The notes beneath the pieces are model-generated. The model made no database searches. It was not told the origin of the DNA and saw only the letters and a list, made by a program, of their open reading frames with translations. Of a stretch of 15,554 bases of DNA, positions 6,165 through 12,158 are shown in pieces. The DNA lies in the NCBI RefSeq assembly GCF_937999985.1, contig NZ_CALLDG010000188.1:1-15554 (forward strand), in the 5' to 3' direction. How positions within the stretch are numbered: position 1 is the first letter of the stretch; every line of letters begins with the position of its first letter. The position numbers and the translations under genes are program-made. Source of the DNA: an uncultured Corynebacterium sp. GTDB taxonomy: Bacteria > Actinomycetota > Actinomycetes > Mycobacteriales > Mycobacteriaceae.

Positions 6165-7553
6165 GTGAAATACCCCGCGCTGCCGCTTCCACTTCCGCAG
6201 GCATGGCGCGCCCTCGTGGCGCTGTGCATCGGCTTCTTCATGATCCTGCTGGATCAAACGATCGTCGCCGTCGCCACGCCCGCATTCCAAGCCGACCTGC
6301 ACGCCGACTACGGCCAAGTGCTGTGGGTCACCAGCGCCTACCTGTTGGCGTTCGCGGTGCCTCTGATGGTCACCGGCCGGCTCGGCGACCGCTTCGGCCC
6401 GAAGAACCTATACATCGCGGGAATGACGATCTTCACGCTCTCGTCACTTGCCTGCGGACTGGCCGGCAGCATCGAAACGCTTATTGCCGCCCGCGCCGTG
6501 CAAGGTATTGGCGGATCTTTATTGACGCCCCAGACCATGAGCGTGATCAACCGCATCTTCCCGCGCGACAAGCGCGGGGCAGCACTGGGCATCTGGGGCG
6601 CCACGGCGGGAATCTCCACTCTCGCCGGGCCGCTTCTCGGAGGATTCATCACCCAATACGCAACCTGGCAGTGGGTATTTTTCATCAACGTGCCCATCGG
6701 CGTGCTGTCCGTGGTGATGGTCGCCCGCTGGGTACCGCGGTTCCAGCCGACCGACGAACGCATCAACGTGCCGTCGATCCTGCTTTCCATGGTGGCGATG
6801 ACGATGGTGATCTACGGCATCCAAGAAGGCGACCCCGCCGGCTGGGCGCCGTGGATCTGGGGATTGCTGTTCGGAGGCGTGGCGCTGCTGGTGGCCTTCG
6901 TCTGGCTGCAATCCCGCCTATCCGCCGACAGCGCGCTGGTTCCGATCTCCCTGTTCACACGCCGCCACTTCGCATTCGGCAACGCATCCATCTTCACCAT
7001 GGGGTTTACCGTCGCCGGCATGATGGTGCCAGTGATGATGTACCTGCAGGAAGTCCACCTCTTCAGCCCGATGAAGGCATCGTTTGTTGTGACCCCCATG
7101 GCCATCATCGCTGGAATTATGGCGCCGTTCGTCGGCCGGCTGGTCGACCGCTACGAACCCCGCCGCTTCGCCGTCCTCGGGTTCTGCCTGATGGCCGTAG
7201 GCGTAGCCGCGCTGGTGTTCTCCATGCGGCCAGAACGGCCACTTTGGATGATGATCGGGGCGTTCGTGATACTCGGATTCGGAAACTCCTTCGTCTGGGC
7301 CCCGAACTCCACCACCACCCTGCGCGACCTGCCTCCCCAGTTCGCCGGCGCCGGCTCTGGAACGTACAACGCCACCCGCCAGCTCGGCGCCGTCACCGGA
7401 GCCGCCGTTATCGCCGCAGTCGTCCAAGCGCGCGTCAGCGTAGTCGGCCCCCAGGCCTTCGGCGACTCCCTGCTGCCCGCGGTGATCATGCTGATGCTCG
7501 GCGCAGTGGCCTCCGGAATGGCTCGGCCAGAGGTCAGTCGCGGAGACGAGTAG
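6165..7553 (+). CDS. MFS transporter of the DHA2 (EmrB/QacA-like) drug-exporter type
   Basis: Integral membrane protein of 462 residues with many hydrophobic segments, the size of 14-helix DHA2 exporters that expel drugs with a proton gradient. Motifs seen are MILLDQTIVAVATPAF (about 26-41; the helix 1 signature with Asp30), GRLGDRFGPKN (about 71-81; motif A between helices 2 and 3), RAVQGIGGSLL (motif B region) and GATAGISTLAGPLLGG (about 143-158; motif C, the antiporter signature). The start is GTG at 6165, directly after the TAA of the Nudix gene with no gap; no Met occurs in frame before the first helix, so this start is needed. The abutting arrangement suggests translational coupling, though a candidate promoter lies 8 nt upstream. 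The substrate is unknown. Confidence 0.9.
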   Translation: MKYPALPLPLPQAWRALVALCIGFFMILLDQTIVAVATPAFQADLHADYGQVLWVTSAYLLAFAVPLMVTGRLGDRFGPKNLYIAGMTIFTLSSLACGLAGSIETLIAARAVQGIGGSLLTPQTMSVINRIFPRDKRGAALGIWGATAGISTLAGPLLGGFITQYATWQWVFFINVPIGVLSVVMVARWVPRFQPTDERINVPSILLSMVAMTMVIYGIQEGDPAGWAPWIWGLLFGGVALLVAFVWLQSRLSADSALVPISLFTRRHFAFGNASIFTMGFTVAGMMVPVMMYLQEVHLFSPMKASFVVTPMAIIAGIMAPFVGRLVDRYEPRRFAVLGFCLMAVGVAALVFSMRPERPLWMMIGAFVILGFGNSFVWAPNSTTTLRDLPPQFAGAGSGTYNATRQLGAVTGAAVIAAVVQARVSVVGPQAFGDSLLPAVIMLMLGAVASGMARPEVSRGDE

Positions 7554-7562
7554 GCGTCAATC

Positions 7563-7579
7563 ATAAAGACAATAAAGAC
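7563..7579 (+). repeat. ATAAAGAC twice, period 9, upstream of pfkA
   Basis: ATAAAGAC occurs at 7563-7570 and 7572-7579. It resembles the 9-nt TTAAAGAAC series in the gatA leader. It lies about 80 bases before the pfkA -10 box in the 118-base MFS-pfkA gap and could be a regulator site or chance. Confidence 0.6.
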
Positions 7580-7658
7580 CGGAAAACCAGTAGAGGCCAG
7601 CAAAACCCCCGAAACCGTCGCGAAATAATCCCGCCCGGCAGATCCCGCGGGGTATCGC

Positions 7659-7664
7659 TAAACT
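7659..7664 (+). promoter_or_regulatory. -10 box of pfkA, leaderless
   Basis: TAAACT, preceded by GC, lies 7 nt before the ATG at 7672. The spacer TTAAAAC contains no Shine-Dalgarno sequence. A CCCGCGGG palindrome (7644-7651) lies between the -10 and the expected -35 region. Confidence 0.7.
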
Positions 7665-7671
7665 TTAAAAC

Positions 7672-8700
7672 ATGCGTATTGCGACCTTGACCAGTGGTGG
7701 AGACTGCCCAGGATTGAACGCCGTCATCCGAGGCATCGTACGGACAGCGGCCGGGGAAGGCCATACCGTCGTCGGATTCGAAGACGGCTGGCAGGGACTG
7801 CTGGAAGACCGCCGCGTGCAACTCTACGACGATGATTTCATCGACCGGATCCTACGCCGCGGAGGCACCATCCTCGGCACCGGACGCCTGCACCCCGACG
7901 ACTTCATGGCCGGCATCGACCGCGTTAAAGCCAACCTCGCGGACGCGGGCATCGACGCGTTGATCCCCATCGGCGGCGAAGGCACTCTGAAGGGCGCGCG
8001 CTTCCTGCACGACAACGGCGTGCCAGTCATCGGCGTGCCGAAGACCATCGACAATGACGTCAACGGAACCGACTACACCTTCGGCTTTGATACCGCCGTC
8101 GCCGTCGCCACCGACGCCATCGACCGCCTGCACACCACCGCCGAATCACACGACCGCGTGATGATCGTGGAAGTCATGGGCCGCCACGTCGGCTGGATCG
8201 CGCTACACGCGGGCATGGCCGGCGGAGCTCACGAAATCCTGATCCCGGAGTTCCCTTTCGACATCGACGACGTCTGCCGCCGCATGGCCCGCCGATTCCA
8301 GCTGGGGGAGAAGTACGGCATCATCGTTGTCGCCGAAGGCGCACTGCCGAAGGAAGGCACCCTGGACGTCGCCGAGCGCGAAGTGGACCAGTTCGGCCAC
8401 GAGAAGTTCCAAGACATGTCCGCGCTGATTGCCAAGGAAATCGAAAGCCGCCTGGATACCGACGTGCGTTCCACCGTGCTGGGACACATCCAGCGCGGCG
8501 GAACTCCCACCGCGTTTGACCGCGTGCTGGCAACTCGGTTTGCTGTGAATGCCACCAAGGCCGCCATCCGGGGGGAGTTTGGCAAGGTAGTAGCGCTCAA
8601 GGGCGGCAGCATCGAGCTGATCGACTTTGAAGAGGCAGTCGGCACGCTGAAGGAAGTTCCTGAGAGGCGCTATGAAACGGCGCGCTCGCTGTTCGGCTAG
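7672..8700 (+). CDS. pfkA: 6-phosphofructokinase, ATP type
   Basis: Cytosolic glycolytic enzyme that phosphorylates fructose 6-phosphate to fructose 1,6-bisphosphate. The 342 residues fit the actinobacterial PfkA size. The N-terminal MRIATLTSGGDCPGLNAVIRG is the nucleotide-binding strand and loop. GGEGT spans residues 101-105, so position 104 is Gly, the ATP-type residue; PPi enzymes carry Asp there. GVPKTIDND gives Lys124 and the catalytic base Asp127, numbered as in E. coli. MGRHVGWIA (around 170) and GHIQRGGTPTAFDR (around 265-278) complete the substrate site. The Gly104/Lys124 pair is what I recall for ATP-using members of the mixed group III of actinobacteria. It has its own leaderless promoter. 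pfkA between gatA and gatB is an order I recall from C. glutamicum. Confidence 0.97.
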   Translation: MRIATLTSGGDCPGLNAVIRGIVRTAAGEGHTVVGFEDGWQGLLEDRRVQLYDDDFIDRILRRGGTILGTGRLHPDDFMAGIDRVKANLADAGIDALIPIGGEGTLKGARFLHDNGVPVIGVPKTIDNDVNGTDYTFGFDTAVAVATDAIDRLHTTAESHDRVMIVEVMGRHVGWIALHAGMAGGAHEILIPEFPFDIDDVCRRMARRFQLGEKYGIIVVAEGALPKEGTLDVAEREVDQFGHEKFQDMSALIAKEIESRLDTDVRSTVLGHIQRGGTPTAFDRVLATRFAVNATKAAIRGEFGKVVALKGGSIELIDFEEAVGTLKEVPERRYETARSLFG

Positions 8701-8718
8701 CGGACGCCGCGGACGCCG
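8701..8718 (+). repeat. two tandem copies of CGGACGCCG after pfkA
   Basis: CGGACGCCG is repeated head to tail directly after the pfkA stop codon. The 280-base gap from 8701 to 8980 is otherwise non-coding: GC-rich up to about 8860, then more AT-rich with the inverted DnaA-box pair at 8888-8930. No T-tracted terminator is visible. Confidence 0.6.
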
Positions 8719-8887
8719 CGAGCCGCAGGGCGGCGGAGGCGCGCGAGCAGCCTGGCGCGGCGCAATAGCGACAGAGCCAAGCGCCACAGGTAGGGCGCGC
8801 TGTGTGGCCGACGTTAAGCCAGCGCCGGGCGGTGCTGAAATGCGGTACAGCACGCCTGGCGGAGAATTGTCAAGGGGGAATTGAAAA

Positions 8888-8930
8888 GCCTGTGGAAAAC
8901 GCTTACGAAGGGGGCAAGTTATCCACAGGC
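8888..8930. repeat. inverted repeat carrying two DnaA-box-like sequences
   Basis: The arms GCCTGTGGAAAAC (8888-8900) and GTTATCCACAGGC (8918-8930) are reverse complements at 12 of 13 positions, with one A-A mismatch and a 17-base spacer. The right arm contains TTATCCACA (8919-8927), the consensus DnaA box. The left arm on the minus strand reads TTTTCCACA (8891-8899), a common variant. It lies just upstream of the HNH gene start. It may be a DnaA-binding site, an operator, an element tied to HNH-gene mobility, or a hairpin in the transcript. Confidence 0.65.
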
Positions 8931-8967
8931 GGTTGAGCGGGGAGGGGCAGAAATCTTGCGCATGGTT

Positions 8968-8973
8968 TAGCGT
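8968..8973 (+). promoter_or_regulatory. possible -10 box of the HNH gene
   Basis: TAGCGT lies 7 nt before the ATG at 8981. It is a weak hexamer, accepted mainly because its spacing equals that of the other genes in this window. Confidence 0.35.
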
Positions 8974-8980
8974 TCGGGGC

Positions 8981-10255
8981 ATGGAAAAGTTGCAGCAGCT
9001 CGCGGAGCTCAAGCGTCAAGTAGCGGACGCGCAGCGCCATGGCGTGGAGCTGCTGACAGAAGCCATTGGCACGCCCGCCGAACAGTTGCCGCTGGAACGC
9101 GAATATGCGCGGAGCGTGGCGCGGGCCGCGGAACACTTCTCCGGGGCGGCATACTCGCGATACAAGAAGCGGGCGCTAGAAGCCGCCCAACGCAACGGGC
9201 ACGGCCTGGATGTGCTGATACTGATTGCCGAGCGAGCTCGGGCACTGGGGATCAGGCAGCGTTATGTGTTTACCGAAGCGCTATGCAATACCGCTGGAGA
9301 TTATGCGGCCATTTCGCGCCGGGCGACGCAACTGCGGCGCGAAATGCAGGGGCCGCGGGTGCCCGACGACGGAGGACGCCGGATCATGCACGGCACGAAG
9401 ACCACCATCCAGTTCACGGGGCCGTCGCACCGCATGTCGGAGATATGGGAGTCCGCACGCCTGGATCCACTGGCGTGGCTCACGGAGAATCGCACCATTC
9501 AACGCAGCACGCTGACCACCAATGTCGTGGTCAGCTTGGATGAATACGTGCAGGTTCTCAGAGGCCAAGGGGATGAGATTGAGCTGCGGGCCACCAACGG
9601 TGCCGTACTCACCGGGGCGGAATACGTCGCTCGTCGCCTAGAAGACGCCGGTTTTCCCCGCCAGCTATCCACGCCAATTGCAGAGGTCCCAAACGCCGAC
9701 GCTTCAATCGTCGACGCCTTAGTCGCCGACGCCTTAGTCGCCGACGCAGCGGTGACGCCGACGCTTACGCCTGATATTGCTGCTCAAGCTGAGGCTTTTG
9801 ACAAATGGCGCGGAGGCGGTGTGGTCGACGCGGCAGGGACGGCGGGCGTGACGCTGAAGGATGGAGATTGCATCACGCTGATAGCCCCGGAGCGAGGGCC
9901 GGTGAATTTGTACAGGGCGAAGCGGTTGGCGTCATCAAAACAGCGCCGAATGCTGGAAGCCGAAACGACGCGGTGCGCCTGGCCGGGATGTGGGCGTCCG
10001 GCGAGTGAATGCCAAGTACACCACCTGCAGGAATTTGCGAAAGGCGGAGAAACAAACCCCGAAAACATGACGCTTTTGTGTCCGTATCACAATGGCGTGA
10101 ACGGGCAACGCGGCCGCGGGCGGATGGCGCGCGAAGGCGGGCGCGTCACCTGGCTGCCGCCGAGCCCGCCGGGACGCGGGGAACCGCCGGAACCGCCGAG
10201 ACCGCCGGGACGCGGGGAGCGGGGATCAGACGGACATCGTGGATGGAAGGACTAG
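8981..10255 (+). CDS. HNH endonuclease-domain protein, 13E12/DUF222-like
   Basis: The protein has 424 residues. The C-terminal HNH unit is clear: CAWPGC (Cys332, Cys337), CQVHH (His347-His348), GG at 355-356, Asn362 and LCPYHN (Cys367, His370), giving a zinc site and the catalytic His-Asn-His set. The long helical N-terminus (about 1-230) resembles the DUF222 region of actinobacterial 13E12-type proteins, which are often present in several copies per genome and have no settled function; that part of the call is by general likeness only. A VADAL tandem lies at about residues 245-256. The tail after about 386 is Pro/Gly/Arg-rich and repetitive. ATG 8981 is chosen over an upstream in-frame TTG at 8933. 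The gene sits inside the gat cluster and may be an insertion. Confidence 0.8.
   Translation: MEKLQQLAELKRQVADAQRHGVELLTEAIGTPAEQLPLEREYARSVARAAEHFSGAAYSRYKKRALEAAQRNGHGLDVLILIAERARALGIRQRYVFTEALCNTAGDYAAISRRATQLRREMQGPRVPDDGGRRIMHGTKTTIQFTGPSHRMSEIWESARLDPLAWLTENRTIQRSTLTTNVVVSLDEYVQVLRGQGDEIELRATNGAVLTGAEYVARRLEDAGFPRQLSTPIAEVPNADASIVDALVADALVADAAVTPTLTPDIAAQAEAFDKWRGGGVVDAAGTAGVTLKDGDCITLIAPERGPVNLYRAKRLASSKQRRMLEAETTRCAWPGCGRPASECQVHHLQEFAKGGETNPENMTLLCPYHNGVNGQRGRGRMAREGGRVTWLPPSPPGRGEPPEPPRPPGRGERGSDGHRGWKD
9713..9747 (+). repeat. 15-bp in-frame tandem repeat in the HNH gene
   Basis: GACGCCTTAGTCGCC occurs at 9713-9727 and 9728-9742, followed by a partial GACGC. It encodes repeated VADAL/DALVA between the N-terminal domain and the HNH part, a likely linker. 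Confidence 0.85.
10166..10218 (+). repeat. 17-bp direct repeat in the Pro-rich tail of the HNH gene
   Basis: CCGCCGGGACGCGGGGA is exact at 10166-10182 and 10202-10218 (period 36). It encodes PPGRGE twice in the last 30 residues of the protein. The tail is probably disordered and dispensable. Confidence 0.85.
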
Positions 10256-10413
10256 GGACGCTGAAATGCGTGAGAGGTGCGCGGAGTCGCGGCTGCGTTG
10301 ACGCGGCGGCGGTGCTGACGCGTTGGGAGGTGCCGGGGTGCCCGAAAAAGGTGCGCGGAGGCACGGCCGCGGGCGCCCAGCGACCCTAACGCCACACAGC
10401 CACGGGGACGTAT

Positions 10414-10419
10414 TAAGAT
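10414..10419 (+). promoter_or_regulatory. -10 box of gatB, leaderless; decides the start
   Basis: TAAGAT lies 7 nt before the ATG at 10427. It overlaps the upstream in-frame ATG at 10418, which would therefore precede the transcript. The 171-base gap before gatB (10256-10426) holds no gene; it carries two copies of AGGTGCGCGGA (10275-10285 and 10349-10359). Confidence 0.65.
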
Positions 10420-10426
10420 GGCTGGC

Positions 10427-11944
10427 ATGACTGCGCCTGTCTACGATTACTCCGATGATGTGATGGACTTCGACGAAGTGCTGGAGCGCTTCGACCCGGT
10501 AATGGGCATGGAAGTTCACGTCGAACTCGCCACGAAGACGAAGATGTTCTCCACGTCCTCCGCGGAATTCGGCGACGCACCAAACAGCAACGTCGACCCA
10601 TGCAGCCTCGGCCTGCCAGGCGCGCTGCCCGTCGTAAACAAGCTAGGCGTGGAGTGGGCCATCAAGATCGGCCTGGCGCTGAACTGCGAGATTGCTCCGA
10701 AGTCCCGCTTCGCACGCAAGAACTACTTCTACCCAGACCAGCCGAAAAACTACCAGATCTCCCAGTACGACGAGCCCATCGCCTACGACGGATACCTGGA
10801 CGTCGTATTGGAAGACGGCACCGAATGGCGCGTGGAGATCGAACGCGCCCACATGGAAGAAGACACCGGCAAGCTGACCCACCTCGGCGGCGCAGACGGC
10901 CGCATCCATGGAGCCACCGCATCCCTGGTGGACTGCAACCGCGCAGGCGTGCCACTGATTGAAATTGTGACCAAGCCGATCGAAGGCGCCGGCGAACGCG
11001 CACCGGAAGTTGCGAAGGCATACGTCTCCGCACTGCGCGACCTCGTCAAGGCACTCGGCGTATCCGACGCACGCATGGACCAGGGCTCCATGCGCGTGGA
11101 CTCCAACCTGTCCCTGCGCCCCGTCGGCACCACCGAATACGGCACGCGCACCGAAACGAAGAACATCAACTCTCTGAAGTCCGTCGAGCAAGCCGTGCGC
11201 TTTGAAATGCAGCGCCAAGCAGCCTGCCTCGTTAACGACGTAGAGATCGTTCAGGAAACCCGCCACTACCAGGAAACCGACGGCACCACCTCCAAGGGAC
11301 GTCCGAAGGAAACCATGGCGGACTACCGCTACTTCAACGACCCGGACCTGCCGCCCGTACTCGCCCCCGCCGAGTGGGTCGAAGAGATCCGCGCCACCCT
11401 GCCGGAAATGCCGTGGATCCGTCGCGCCCGCATCCAGGAAGAATGGGGCCTGAAGGACGAGGAAATGCGCGACCTCGTCAACGCCGGCGCCCTGGATCTA
11501 GTGGTCGACACCGTCGAAGCAGGCGCCAAGCCCGACGAAGCTCGCTCCTGGTGGGTCTCCTACCTCGCAGGCAAGGCAAATGAACAAGGTGTAGAGCTTT
11601 CCGGTCTCGACATCACGCCGACTCAGGTGGCGCGGGTGGCGTCACTAGTAAACGAAGGCAAGCTCACCACCAAGCTTGCACGTCAAGCAGTCGACGGAGT
11701 GCTGGCGGGCGAAGGCGACGTCGACGAGGTCGTCGCAGCGCGCGGCCTGGAAGTTGTGCGCGATGACGGCGCCATCGAAGCGGCAGTCGACGAGGCTCTG
11801 GCCGCAAACCCGGACATCGTCGAAAAGTATCGCGCGGGCAACAAGAAGGTCACCGGTGCGATTGTCGGCGCCGTCATGAAGGCCACCAAGGGCAAGGCAG
11901 ACCCCGCGCAGGTCAACCAACTGATCGCTAAGAAGCTCAGCTAG
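10427..11944 (+). CDS. gatB: Asp/Glu-tRNA amidotransferase subunit B
   Basis: GatB binds the mischarged tRNA, activates its side-chain carboxylate with ATP and transfers the ammonia from GatA. The protein has 505 residues from ATG 10427 (508 from the less likely ATG 10418); the family norm is about 475-500. Landmarks are VMGMEVHVEL (about residues 24-33; usually GLEVHVQL), YFYPDQPKNYQISQYDEP (tRNA and substrate cradle) and EEDTGKLTH, followed by DCNRAGVPLIEIVTKP (around 175-190). TETKNINSLKSVEQA (around 243-257) and DYRYFNDPDLPP follow. The C-terminal helical and YqeY-type tail domain (about 360-505) ends KADPAQVNQLIAKKL, typical of GatB. It is separated from gatCA by four genes and has its own promoter, so its dosage must be matched in trans. 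Confidence 0.97.
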   Translation: MTAPVYDYSDDVMDFDEVLERFDPVMGMEVHVELATKTKMFSTSSAEFGDAPNSNVDPCSLGLPGALPVVNKLGVEWAIKIGLALNCEIAPKSRFARKNYFYPDQPKNYQISQYDEPIAYDGYLDVVLEDGTEWRVEIERAHMEEDTGKLTHLGGADGRIHGATASLVDCNRAGVPLIEIVTKPIEGAGERAPEVAKAYVSALRDLVKALGVSDARMDQGSMRVDSNLSLRPVGTTEYGTRTETKNINSLKSVEQAVRFEMQRQAACLVNDVEIVQETRHYQETDGTTSKGRPKETMADYRYFNDPDLPPVLAPAEWVEEIRATLPEMPWIRRARIQEEWGLKDEEMRDLVNAGALDLVVDTVEAGAKPDEARSWWVSYLAGKANEQGVELSGLDITPTQVARVASLVNEGKLTTKLARQAVDGVLAGEGDVDEVVAARGLEVVRDDGAIEAAVDEALAANPDIVEKYRAGNKKVTGAIVGAVMKATKGKADPAQVNQLIAKKLS

Positions 11945-12065
11945 CAGCGCCCGAGCCCAATGGGTGGCGGAGACGAAGCGCTGCCGTAGCCGGGGACGTT
12001 GGAAAAGTCGGACCCGCCGGGCTCGCCGGAAATGCCGGACCGTCGGAGTCGAAAGGTGCGCGGAA

Positions 12066-12115
12066 ACTCGGCAGGCACACAGCCGATGGAGTATGCCATC
12101 GAAGACATGCCGAGT
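12066..12115 (+). other. nested inverted repeat between gatB and the DoxX gene
   Basis: An outer pair ACTCGGCA (12066-12073) and TGCCGAGT (12108-12115) encloses an inner hairpin CGATGG-AGTATG-CCATCG (12084-12101). Internal-loop strands of 10 and 6 bases separate the two stems. No T-tract follows, so it is not a standard intrinsic terminator. It lies 31 bases upstream of the DoxX -10 box. It could be a gatB 3'-end processing signal, a small RNA or an operator. The rest of the 214-base gap (11945-12158) holds no gene; a third copy of AGGTGCGCGGA lies at 12054-12064. Confidence 0.6.
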
Positions 12116-12145
12116 GACCTCCCGCGCAAATCGCGCTGGTCAGAA

Positions 12146-12151
12146 TAGTCT
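12146..12151 (+). promoter_or_regulatory. -10 box of the DoxX gene, leaderless; decides the start
   Basis: TAGTCT lies 7 nt before GTG 12159. The frame is open upstream to 11964, but that extra sequence would lie before the transcript and reads as Arg-rich noise. Confidence 0.6.
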
Positions 12152-12158
12152 GGAGTGC

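Noticed and set aside
6203..7690. 495-residue open frame overlapping the MFS gene in another frame
   Set aside because: Arg-rich shadow without motifs; the other frame gives a clear transporter, and its end runs into pfkA.
8888..8930. Chromosomal replication origin
   Set aside because: Only two DnaA-like boxes, no AT-rich unwinding region, and no dnaA, dnaN or rpmH nearby.
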